From positions 124,001 through 188,000 of the forward strand of contig JADLCX010000058.1 in NCBI GenBank assembly GCA_020846975.1: a DNA stretch of 64,000 nt, in the 5' to 3' direction. Shown in pieces: positions 1 through 8,800 of the stretch. Position numbers and translations under genes: made by a program. Numbering within the stretch: position 1 is the first letter of the stretch; every line of letters starts with the position of its first letter. This stretch comes from Phycisphaerales bacterium. Its GTDB lineage: Bacteria > Planctomycetota > Phycisphaerae > Phycisphaerales > UBA1924. A model generated the notes under the pieces. That model did not search any database and was not told where the DNA came from. It was given only the letters and a program-made list of their open reading frames with translations.

Positions 1-922
1 CGATCCGCAACTGGCTGGGCACCCACACCCGTGCCGCTTCCGCGGCGTCCATGATGCCGCAGGCGATCTTGTCGTTGGCCGCGATTACCGCGCCCACGCG
101 GCCCTTCTGGCCCGACTGGCTGCCGAGCAGGCCGCGCTGCACCATTCTGGTCGCCCACTCCTTGCCCCAATCGACGCTGTAGTCGCCCATCGCGACCTGG
201 TCGCCGGACGGTGTGCATCCCCGCTCGCGGAGCGCACCGGTGAACGAGCTCGCCCGCTGGGTCGAGTCGAAGTTCGTCCGCGGTCCGCCGACGAAGTACA
301 GCGAGTCCGGCTCGACCCACCGCAGCAGGTGCTCGACCGCCTCGCGAGTCCCCCTTTCGTTGTCGAGCACGACGCTGTCAAGGCCTCGGTCGCTCAGGTC
401 GGCATCGACGATCACCGCCGGAACGCCGGATTCGCCGATGTCCTCGGCGATCGAGTCGGCGGCGTCGGTCACCACCACGATCATCGCGTCGATGAGCCGC
501 GAACCGATCAGCGACCGGCGGCGCTTGCCATCCGGGCCGCGGGGGGGGGTGATCGTCGTCATCATCAGGTGATACCCGAGCCGCGCGGCCTCCTCATCGG
601 CCCCGTGCAGCAGCCAGCTCATGAACTCGCCGTGGAAGCGGGGCAGGGCCAGGCCGATGACCCGGGTTTCACCCGTGCCGAGCCCCTTGGCCAGCGGGTT
701 GGGAACGTACCCCAGTTGCTCCACGACCCGGCGCACCTTCGCCGCCGTCGCGCTGGCCACCGAGGGCGCGTTGTTGATGACGCGGCTGACGGTCGCGATC
801 GATACGCCCGCCGCGGCCGCGACTTCGTGGATCGAGACGGTGTTGCCCCCCGGACCGGCGCCGGCCCCTGAACCCGCACCCGCCTTGTCGTGGCTGTTCG
901 GCACGGGGTTGATGTTACGCAT
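1..922 (-). CDS. LacI-family transcriptional regulator, 3' end cut by the window edge
   Basis: A DNA-binding repressor or activator of the LacI/GalR family. The ATG at 922-920 opens about 307 codons with no stop before the window edge, so the C-terminus is missing. After a Gly/Ala-rich leader of about 27 residues comes the helix-turn-helix (VSIHEVAAAAGVS, IATVSRVINN, about residues 29-51). Then follow the hinge region and a periplasmic-binding-protein-like sensor domain (for example the GLALPRFHGEFMSWLL and AVIVDADLSDRGLDSVVLDNE segments). The leader before the HTH is longer than usual. A run of nine G at 541-549 lies inside the gene, but the frame stays open and reads sensibly across it. The gene is divergent from the NUDIX gene. 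The effector is not evident; the only sugar-type genes nearby are 10 kb away. Confidence 0.9.
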   Translation of the reverse strand, partial: MRNINPVPNSHDKAGAGSGAGAGPGGNTVSIHEVAAAAGVSIATVSRVINNAPSVASATAAKVRRVVEQLGYVPNPLAKGLGTGETRVIGLALPRFHGEFMSWLLHGADEEAARLGYHLMMTTITPPRGPDGKRRRSLIGSRLIDAMIVVVTDAADSIAEDIGESGVPAVIVDADLSDRGLDSVVLDNERGTREAVEHLLRWVEPDSLYFVGGPRTNFDSTQRASSFTGALRERGCTPSGDQVAMGDYSVDWGKEWATRMVQRGLLGSQSGQKGRVGAVIAANDKIACGIMDAAEAARVWVPSQLRI

Positions 923-996
923 GGCGTCACGGAGTCAAGCCCGTCGCGTGCGATTCGGTGGAACCGCCGATCACAACCGCCGATATCATCGGGCGC

Positions 997-1590
997 ATGA
1001 ACACCAGGCCCGGCCAGAGCGGAACGAACTCCGTGGCGAACACGCCGAGCGTGATCGACCGCCGGCTCATCCGCAAGGGCCGGAAGTTCGACTTTGAGCT
1101 GTTGACGGTGCGGCGGCCGGGCGGGTCGGTGCTGGAGCGCGAGGTCGTCCGCCATCCCGGGGCGGTGGTGGTCGTGCCGGTCACCGATCGCGGCGAGATC
1201 GTGCTCATCCGCAACTTCCGCGTGACGGTCGAGGAGCACCTGTGGGAGTGCTGCGCCGGAACGCTCGAACCCGGGGAGGATCCGGCCGTCTGCGCATCGC
1301 GCGAACTGATCGAGGAGACGGGATACCGTGCGGCGAAGATCGAGTCGCTCGGCTGGTTCTACACCACGCCGGGCCTGACCGACGAGCGCATGCACGCCTT
1401 CTTCGCTTCCGGGCTCTCGCACGTGGGCCAGGACCTCGAAGACGATGAGACCATCGAGGTCGAGGCGGTTCCCGCGGCGCGGGTACTCGAGATGATCGAC
1501 TCCGGGCGGTTGCGAGACGGCAAGTCGATGGTCGCGCTCCTCATCGCGCTGCAACGCGGCCACATCCAGACCGGTAGAGGGGGGCGCTGA
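997..1590 (+). CDS. NUDIX hydrolase, ADP-ribose pyrophosphatase-like
   Basis: A Mg-dependent hydrolase of nucleoside diphosphate derivatives. The full NUDIX box G-x5-E-x7-RE-x2-EE-x-G is visible (GTLEPGE, then RELIEETGY), preceded by VVVVPVTDRGEIVLIRNFR as in ADP-ribose pyrophosphatases. The ATG at 997 is preferred; a GTG at 958 is in frame but leaves only 35 bases to the divergent regulator start. No strong Shine-Dalgarno is seen. Its TGA shares a base with the ATG of the next gene (TGATG), which suggests translational coupling with the site-2 protease gene. Substrate specificity cannot be read from the sequence. Confidence 0.9.
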   Translation: MNTRPGQSGTNSVANTPSVIDRRLIRKGRKFDFELLTVRRPGGSVLEREVVRHPGAVVVVPVTDRGEIVLIRNFRVTVEEHLWECCAGTLEPGEDPAVCASRELIEETGYRAAKIESLGWFYTTPGLTDERMHAFFASGLSHVGQDLEDDETIEVEAVPAARVLEMIDSGRLRDGKSMVALLIALQRGHIQTGRGGR

Positions 1591-2675
1591 TGGGCTGGCA
1601 AGATCGCCGCTACGAAGACCACGAGGAGAGCTTTGGCGGCCGTGTGCGCCGGGCGATGCGCCGGATCTTTGTCGAGGGCGACGATTTCTTCTCGTGGTCC
1701 GTGCCCCTGTTCACGGCCTGGGGCATCCAGGTCCGCATCCATCTGTTCTACATCGTGATGATCGCGGGCTTCATGATCTGGCCCGTGCGTCGCGACACCT
1801 GGGGCTACGCCTTCAGCGCGTTCTCGATGGCGACCCTGTTCGTGCTCGTGCTCCTGCACGAGTTCGGACACTGCATCGCCTGCCGAAGAGTCGGCGGCGA
1901 GGCCGACCGGATCCTGATGTGGCCGCTGGGCGGGCTGGCGTCGTGCAGGCCTCCGCACAACTGGATGGCCGACATCGTCACCGTCATCGGCGGGCCACTG
2001 GTCAACCTGCTCCTGATCCCCGTTTTCGGAGGCGCGTTGCTCGCGGCCGGCGCGGGGTGGGGCGCGGTGATCTACAACCCGTTCGATGTCAAGGCCGTGT
2101 GGGCCCAGCCGTGGTTCAACTTTCCCGCCGCGTATTGGAAGTACCTCCTCTGGTCGGCTTACCAGGCCAACCTCGCGCTCTTCGCGTTCAACATGCTCCT
2201 GGTCATGTACCCGATGGATGCCGGTCGCATCCTGCAATGCCTGCTCTGGTCCAGACTCGGCTACCGCAAGTCGATGCTCATCGCGACCAACGTCGGCCTT
2301 GTCGCGGCGATCGTGGTCGGCGTGTTCGCGCTCATGGGCAACTCCAACATCCTGTTCGCCATCGCCCTGTTCTGCGGGATCACCTGCTTCACCCAGCGCC
2401 AGCGCGTCGCCATGCTCGACGACGAGACCTACGACGTCGGCTCGCCGGTCACGTACGGATACGGTCCTCGCTCCCCGGACGCCCCGGCCAGGCGAGCACG
2501 CTCGAGGCCCGACCGCGCCTTCGTCGCCGCGGCGAAGAAGCAGGAACGGGAACGCGATACGCAGGCCGAGGAGGACCGCATCCTCGCCAAGATCGCCGAG
2601 AGCGGGATGCAGTCGCTGTCTCGCCTCGAGCGCAAGACCCTCGAAGAGGCGACGCGACGACGCCGCGGAGGGTGA
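1590..2675 (+). CDS. Site-2 protease family zinc metalloprotease (M50)
   Basis: A multi-spanning intramembrane zinc protease. The HEFGH motif gives zinc ligands H90 and H94 and catalytic E91. The third ligand is D210 in the PMDAGR motif of the later membrane segment, the usual N/P...DG element of the M50 family. Several hydrophobic helices span roughly residues 40-260. The C-terminal 36 residues (from 2565) form a soluble charged tail, EEDRILAKIAESGMQSLS followed by RLERKTLEEA. The neighbouring rhomboid protease carries the same kind of tail, although the two enzymes are otherwise unrelated. It is coupled by a one-base overlap to the upstream NUDIX gene. The substrate is unknown; the family cleaves anti-sigma factors and other membrane proteins. 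Confidence 0.92.
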   Translation: MGWQDRRYEDHEESFGGRVRRAMRRIFVEGDDFFSWSVPLFTAWGIQVRIHLFYIVMIAGFMIWPVRRDTWGYAFSAFSMATLFVLVLLHEFGHCIACRRVGGEADRILMWPLGGLASCRPPHNWMADIVTVIGGPLVNLLLIPVFGGALLAAGAGWGAVIYNPFDVKAVWAQPWFNFPAAYWKYLLWSAYQANLALFAFNMLLVMYPMDAGRILQCLLWSRLGYRKSMLIATNVGLVAAIVVGVFALMGNSNILFAIALFCGITCFTQRQRVAMLDDETYDVGSPVTYGYGPRSPDAPARRARSRPDRAFVAAAKKQERERDTQAEEDRILAKIAESGMQSLSRLERKTLEEATRRRRGG

Positions 2676-2783
2676 GCCGGGTGCTCGGTTCGACGCTCGA
2701 TCGCCGATGAACACCCGCGCGCAATGGTCCGTACCACCGAAACACGCGGTGAGTGCCAGCCCGATATCCTCACCCCCTTGCGA

Positions 2784-3887
2784 ATGCACCCCTCCGATCA
2801 CCAACGCGCGATCTCCGGCAACCGCCCGCGAGCCGGGCTGGGTCGGCTCGGCCTGGTGTCGATCAACACATGGCTGATCGTCGTCAACATCGTGGTGTTC
2901 GTTCTCAATAACGTGGTGCTGAGCCAGCACGCCTGGCCGGTTCATGCCGGCACGTACTTCTCGCCGGGCGCCTCGCCCGAGCAGATCGCCCGCGCCCGCA
3001 TCGACCGGCAGCACGCGCAGCTCGCCGACGACGGAACCTACCACTGCCCCATCTTCGATCCCCTCGGCGTGACCACCGACCTCCTCGGCCGACCGACGTT
3101 CGTGCAGATCGGGTTTGAACGGTTCCGTCCGCAGCCGATCATCGAGGCCTTCGGGCACTTTTCAACCAGCAAGTTCTGGGCCGAGGGGCAGGTCTGGCGG
3201 CTGATCACCTTCCAGTTCCTGCACGCCAACACCTCCCACATCGTCCTCAACATGCTCGGCCTGCTCTTCTTCGGCGGGCTCGTCGAGGAGTACCTCGGAC
3301 GCCGGCGATACCTCGCGTTCTACCTGCTCAGCGGCGTGTGCGGCGCGCTCGCGTACCTGCTCCTCAACCTCGCGGCCTATTCGATGCTTCATGCCGGTGT
3401 GAATGTCCGCCTTCCCTTCCTGCTCTTCGACGACCCCTACACGCCGCTCGTGGGCGCATCGGCCGGTGTGTTCGGTGTGCTCATGGCCGCGGCCTTCATC
3501 GCTCCCACCGCGATCGTGGACCTGCTGTTCATCCTCCCGATGAGCCTTCGCACCGCGGTGTACATCTTCCTCGCCCTCGCGATCTTCAACCTCTACATCG
3601 GCGGCCGCAACGCGGGCGGAGACGCGGCCCATGTCGGGGGCGCGATCGCGGGCGCCATGCTCGTGCGCCGACCGTACATCCTGCGGGATTTCGCCACGTG
3701 CTTCGGGCTGCTCGGGTCGGGTGAGAGCGCGCGGTCAACCCGGAAACAGTCTGGAGCGAATCGTGCACCGGCCGATGCCGCCGATATCGACCGCATCATC
3801 CGCAAGGCGGTGGAAGAGGGGACCGAGAGCCTGACGGCCGCGGAGCGGGCCGCGATCAAGCGCGTCGCCGCGGCGGACGAACCATGA
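2784..3887 (+). CDS. Rhomboid-family intramembrane serine protease
   Basis: A serine protease of the inner membrane. The catalytic serine S226 sits in GASAG, where the family usually has GxSG plus a small residue, and the catalytic histidine H283 sits in AAHVGGAIAG of the last core helix. The first helix (TWLIVVNIVVFVLNNV) is followed by a loop of about 100 residues before the core, longer than in minimal rhomboids. The soluble C-terminal tail (from 3771), IDRIIRKAVEEGTESLT then AAERAAIKR, matches the tail of the upstream site-2 protease. The ATG at 2784 was chosen; an ATG at 2724 is also in frame and neither has a good Shine-Dalgarno. The stop overlaps the tgt start by ATGA. Confidence 0.9.
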   Translation: MHPSDHQRAISGNRPRAGLGRLGLVSINTWLIVVNIVVFVLNNVVLSQHAWPVHAGTYFSPGASPEQIARARIDRQHAQLADDGTYHCPIFDPLGVTTDLLGRPTFVQIGFERFRPQPIIEAFGHFSTSKFWAEGQVWRLITFQFLHANTSHIVLNMLGLLFFGGLVEEYLGRRRYLAFYLLSGVCGALAYLLLNLAAYSMLHAGVNVRLPFLLFDDPYTPLVGASAGVFGVLMAAAFIAPTAIVDLLFILPMSLRTAVYIFLALAIFNLYIGGRNAGGDAAHVGGAIAGAMLVRRPYILRDFATCFGLLGSGESARSTRKQSGANRAPADAADIDRIIRKAVEEGTESLTAAERAAIKRVAAADEP

Positions 3888-5185
3888 GCCTGAAGTTCCA
3901 GATCACTGCACGCTCGGCCCGGACCCGCGCCCGCACGGGCGTGGTCTCCACGCCGCACGGCGTGTTCGACACGCCGGCGTTCATGCCCGTCGGCACCCGC
4001 GCCACGGTCCGCGGCCTGTTCCCGGGCATGGTCGCACGCTCCGGCGCCCAGATCATCCTCGGCAACACCTACCACCTCATGCTCCGGCCCGGCGGCGAGG
4101 TGGTCGAGCGGCTCGGCGGCTTGCACCGCTTCAGCGGGTGGACCGGCCCGATGCTCACCGACTCCGGCGGATATCAGGCCTACTCGATGGCGGGCATCAA
4201 CCGCATCACCGAGACCGGCGTGACCTTCAAGTCGATCATCGACGGCCGCGATGTCGAACTCACGCCCGAACTCGCGATCCTCGTGCAGAATCAACTCGGC
4301 GCCGACATCATCATGGCCTTCGATGATTGCCCGCCCTCGGTCGATCCAGATGCTGGTCCCGTCAACCAGACCCGCCTGCGGCTTGCCGCGGCGAGAGATG
4401 CCGCCGAGGCGCAACGCACCTCGTCCCGCCCCGCTCTGCGCGGCAAGCGCGGTTACGACCACCAGGCCCGTCTCCAACTCGCCAACGAGCGGACCGTGCG
4501 CTGGCTCGGACGGTGCAAGGCCGAGCACGCGAGGCTCGAAGGCGATCGCGTGCGAGCCCTCTTCGGCATCGTGCAGGGAGGCACCGATCTCGCCCAACGC
4601 GAGTGGTCCGCCGAGCGGATCTGCAACATCGAACTCCCCGGCTACGCGATCGGTGGTGTGGCGGTCGGCGAGCAGTCCGACCAGATCGCCCGGGTCGTGG
4701 TCCACACCGCGCCCCTCTTGCCCGAGGACAAGCCCCGCTACCTGATGGGTGTCGGCTACGAGCGCGACCTGTTGGCCGCGGTTCGGGCCGGGGTTGACAT
4801 GTTCGATTGCGTTCTCCCAACCAGAAACGGACGAAACGCCAACGCCTTCACTTCCCGCGGCCAGATTCGCCTCAGGAATGCCCAGTTCGGGGAGGATTCT
4901 GGGCCCCTTGAACAGGGGTGCGACTGTCCTGCCTGCCAGCCAGCCGGTTTGATAGGGAATAGTTGGGCATCTTCGAGTGACCTCCCGTTCTCGCGCGCCT
5001 ATATTCGCCATCTGTTCTTGGCAAAGGAGATGCTCGGCCCGATCTTGGTGAGTTTGCACAACCTCCGCCATTTCCAAAGGTTCATGTCGGACCTGCGGCG
5101 GACGGTCCAAACTGACGATTGGGACGGACTGCTGGCCCGGTGGCCGGTCGCCCATCCCGACAATCAGACCGCGAGCACGGCGTGA
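3884..5185 (+). CDS. tgt: tRNA-guanine transglycosylase (queuine synthesis)
   Basis: Exchanges guanine-34 of GUN-anticodon tRNAs for the queuosine precursor. Key features are visible: DSGGYQ with the catalytic Asp near residue 93, the nucleophile D308 in FDCVLPTR, and the zinc site C346-x-C348-x2-C351 with H376 in YIRHLF. At 433 residues it is longer than the usual 370-380. The extra length is an Arg/Ala-rich insertion at about residues 152-198, after DDCPPSVD, where the family normally runs straight into the next helix. The last third (about 4860-5120) is less GC-rich and uses rarer codons than the rest. The start overlaps the rhomboid stop by four bases. Confidence 0.96.
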   Translation: MSLKFQITARSARTRARTGVVSTPHGVFDTPAFMPVGTRATVRGLFPGMVARSGAQIILGNTYHLMLRPGGEVVERLGGLHRFSGWTGPMLTDSGGYQAYSMAGINRITETGVTFKSIIDGRDVELTPELAILVQNQLGADIIMAFDDCPPSVDPDAGPVNQTRLRLAAARDAAEAQRTSSRPALRGKRGYDHQARLQLANERTVRWLGRCKAEHARLEGDRVRALFGIVQGGTDLAQREWSAERICNIELPGYAIGGVAVGEQSDQIARVVVHTAPLLPEDKPRYLMGVGYERDLLAAVRAGVDMFDCVLPTRNGRNANAFTSRGQIRLRNAQFGEDSGPLEQGCDCPACQPAGLIGNSWASSSDLPFSRAYIRHLFLAKEMLGPILVSLHNLRHFQRFMSDLRRTVQTDDWDGLLARWPVAHPDNQTASTA

Positions 5186-5232
5186 GCCGCGCACGCGCGG
5201 GTGGTGGCAACATCGACGGCCAGCGAGTGGAC

Positions 5233-5763
5233 ATGACCCAGACCGAAACTTCCCAATCCTGGATGGCGATGATCGCCCAGACCGCGCCCTCCGGCCCCGC
5301 CTCTTCGCTCGTAATGCCCGGCGCGGGCGGCGCGGCGCCGACTGCCGCGACGGGTGCTCCGGGCGCTCCGGGTGCCGCAGGTCCCGCCCAGCCGCAGCAA
5401 CCGCAGAACCCCGGCATGGGCATGATCTGGATGGTCGGCCTCGCGCTGATCGTTTTCATGCTCGTGCAATCGATCTTCGGATCCAAGCGAGAGCGCAAGA
5501 AGCGTGAATCCATGCTCGGCGCCCTGCGCAAGCACGACCGCGTCGTCACCATCGGCGGATTGATCGGCACCATCGCGGACATCGACGACCACGAGGTCGT
5601 GCTCCGCGTGGATGAGAACGCCAACACCCGCGTCCGGTTCACCAAGACCTCGATCCAGACGGTGCTCAAGAGCGGCGATTCCTCGCCCACGACCGCCCCG
5701 TCCGGGACTCCGACCAATGGCAAGGTCGAGGTGCGACCGCAAGGCACCAAAGCCACCGTCTGA
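5233..5763 (+). CDS. yajC: Preprotein translocase accessory subunit YajC
   Basis: Small membrane partner of the SecDF complex. A Pro/Ala/Gly-rich N-terminus of about 60 residues precedes a single membrane helix (MIWMVGLALIVFMLVQSI). The typical cytoplasmic YajC domain follows: RKKRESMLGALRKHDRVVTI, then GGLIGTIADI and RVRFTKTSIQTV. The ATG at 5233 gives a 176-residue protein; a further in-frame start at 5119 would overlap tgt and add residues unlike the family. It is longer than E. coli YajC (110 residues) because of the leader and a Pro/Thr-rich tail. It lies directly upstream of secDF, the usual order. Confidence 0.95.
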   Translation: MTQTETSQSWMAMIAQTAPSGPASSLVMPGAGGAAPTAATGAPGAPGAAGPAQPQQPQNPGMGMIWMVGLALIVFMLVQSIFGSKRERKKRESMLGALRKHDRVVTIGGLIGTIADIDDHEVVLRVDENANTRVRFTKTSIQTVLKSGDSSPTTAPSGTPTNGKVEVRPQGTKATV

Positions 5764-5820
5764 CCGATTCTCACGACCGCCCGGCTCGCCCGTTCATCCC
5801 GTCCTCCCCGCAGAATCCCC

Positions 5821-8800
5821 ATGCGAAACTTCGTCCGAAACTGCATCATCCTCGCCGTCTGCACGCTGATCGCCGTCATGGCGATCCTCCCGCCCGAAAA
5901 GAAGCTGCGCAAGGGCAAGGACCTCGCCGGAGGCGCGAGCCTGGTCTACCAGGTCTTCACCAAGCCCGGCGACACCGACGTGATGAGCAAGGTCATCAAC
6001 GTCCTCAAGAACCGCGTCGATCCGCAGGGCGTCATGGAGATCTCGTTCGAGCCTCAGGGCGCGGACCGCATCGAGATCACCATGCCCCTTCCCGACAAGG
6101 GCGTGGTCCGACTCAAGGACGAGTTCGAGGCCGAACTCGAGAAGTTCTCTTCCGCCTCCCTCACGCCCGAGCAGTTCGAGCGCATCGCCGCGATGCCCGC
6201 GCCGGCACGGACCGCCGAGATCGCCAAGATCGCCGCCGGAGATTCGGCCCGCGCCGAGAAGCTCGAAACCGCCGCGACGGTCTACACCGACCTGCAGCGT
6301 GAGCGGGCCGAGTACGCCAAGGCCAGGTCCGAACTCCAGGCCGTCCAGGCCCGCATCGCCGAACTCCGAGGCAAGGGCCAGACCGACGACAGCGAGGGCT
6401 TGAAGCCCCTGCTCGCCGCCGAGGCCGCCGCCCGTGCCCGGACGAACACGGTCGTCGACGGCCTCGCCGCACTCGAAATCGGGTACGAGCAGGCCCGCGA
6501 TCGCGGCCTCAAGGGCGGTCTGTCCGCCGCGGATGTTCGCCAGTCTCTCCAGCAGTCCACGACCGAGCTCCGGCTCCAGGATAAGAAGGGCAAGGTCGTT
6601 GTCCGCAAGAGCGCGCGCGAGCAGGCGGTTATCGACCTGAAGGCCGCCTATCCCGAGCAGACCGCGGCGATCGACTCCGCGATCGAGAAGTGGAACAGGT
6701 ACGAGAAGGAGCGACGGACGCTCGACGACCCGTCGGACCTGGTCCGCATCCTCAAGGGCGCGGGCGTGCTGAACTTCCGGATCACCGTCGACCCCGGCGC
6801 CTATCCCGGCGAGAACGATGCCCGCACGCAGCTCCGTGCCGGCGGGCCGCGATCGGTCAAGGACACCGAGGCCCGCTGGTTCAAGATCAACAAGCTCGAC
6901 GGCTGGGTCAACAACTCCGTCGAAGCGCTCGAAGAACTCGACAAGAACGGCCCCGCCGCGTTCTTCCAGGGCCGCGGCTACGTCGTGGACACCTACAAGG
7001 GCGCGATGTACATGCTCTGCTGGGACACCCGCGGCCAGCGCCTCACCGAGGACGACGGCGAGTGGTCCCTCGCCGATGCCCGCCCGGGCGTCGATGAACT
7101 CGGCCGCGCCGCGATCCACTTCAGCATGGATGCCCTCGGCGCCGACAAGCTCGGCGAGTTGACCGGCAAGAACGTCGGCAAGCGCATGGCGGTGCTCCTC
7201 GACGACGAGGTCTACACCGCCCCCAACCTCAACAGCCGCATCTCCAACGCGGGCGTCATCACCGGCACCTTCTCCGCCGCCGAGATCGACTACGTTGTCC
7301 GCGTCCTCTCGGCCGGCTCGCTGCGGGCCAAACTCAGCGAGGAGCCGATCAGCATCAACACGCTCGGCCCCGAACTCGGCGCCGACAACCTGCAGCGAGG
7401 CCTGTACGCCGGCATCGTCTCGTTCTTCATCGTCGCCGGGTTCATGGTCGTCTACTACTTCGGCTCCGGGTTCATCGCCGTCATCGGCCTGGCCTTCAAC
7501 GCCCTGTTCCTGCTCGCGCTCATGGCCCTCAACCACGCGGCCTTTACGCTCCCGGGCATCGCCGGCGTGATCCTCGCGTTCGGCATGGCCGTCGATGCCA
7601 ACGTGCTCATCTACGAGCGGCTCCGCGAAGAACTCAACCACGGCAACGATCTGCGCACGGCCGTCCGCCTGGCCTACAGCCGCGCCATGGCCCCGATCGT
7701 TGACGGCAACCTCACCCACCTCATCACCTGCCTCGTGCTCGGATTCTTCGGAACGCAGGAGATCAAGGGCTTCGCCGTCACGATGTCGATCGGCGTGCTC
7801 ACCACGCTGTTCTGCCAGCTCTTCATCACTCGCCTGATCTACACGCTCCTGATCGAGCGGTTCGGCGTCCGCAAGATGACCATGCTGCCGATGGTCTTCC
7901 CCGCCCTGCAGAAGGCCCTCACGCCCAACATCGACTGGATGAAGATCGCCCGCGGGTTCTACGTCGTTTCCGCCGTGGCCGTCATCGCGAGCTTCGTGCT
8001 GATCGTCTCGGGCGGCTCGAAGCTGCTGGACACCGAGTTCCGCGGCGGGACCAAGGTCGCCATCCAGTTCAAGAAGGACGACGCCGGCAAGCCCATCACC
8101 ATGACCCGCGCGCAGGTCGATGAGGAGATCAAGAAGATCGCCGCGGTCAACAAGACCGGCCCGCTCGCCGAACTCCAGTTCGCCGAAGTCCTCGCCGTCA
8201 ACCCCGAGAAGGACAACGTCACCTCCAGCCAGTTCACGATCAAGAGCTCGATCACCGACGCCAAGGCCATCCTCGGCGTCATCTCCCAGGCCTTCGGCGA
8301 CAAGCTCAGCCAGGAGGACCCCGTCACCTTCACCGGCAGCGACATCCGCAACGCGACCGCCGCGCCGATCTTCCCGATCGTCTCGCCCAGCCTCGCCGAA
8401 GTGCTCGACCGCACCGACATTTCTTTCCAGGCGCCGGAGTTCGTCGGCGGCGCGGCGATCGTTCTCGACAACCTCGGGCCCAACCCGCCGTCGGTCGAGC
8501 AGATCGTCAACCGCATCAAGCGCATGTCGCAGGACCCGCAGTTCTCCGAGTCCCTGCACCGCACCCACCAGGTGCGCGTGTTCAAGGGCACCGAACGCGA
8601 GGTCACCGGCGCCGTCGTGCTCGTCCAGGACGACGCCATCAACTACCTCAACGACGCCACCCGCTGGAACTCCGACATGCGCGTGCAGGAGTGGGAACTC
8701 GTCGTCGCCGCGCTCGAGCGGTCGTCCAACGCCGCCGCCGTCCAGTCGTTCAGTTCCTCCGTCGCCGCCGACTTCGCCGCCAAGGCCGTTGTCTCGATCC

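Noticed and set aside
541..549. Run of nine G inside the LacI-type gene as a possible frameshift
   Set aside because: The frame continues through it with family-like sequence on both sides.
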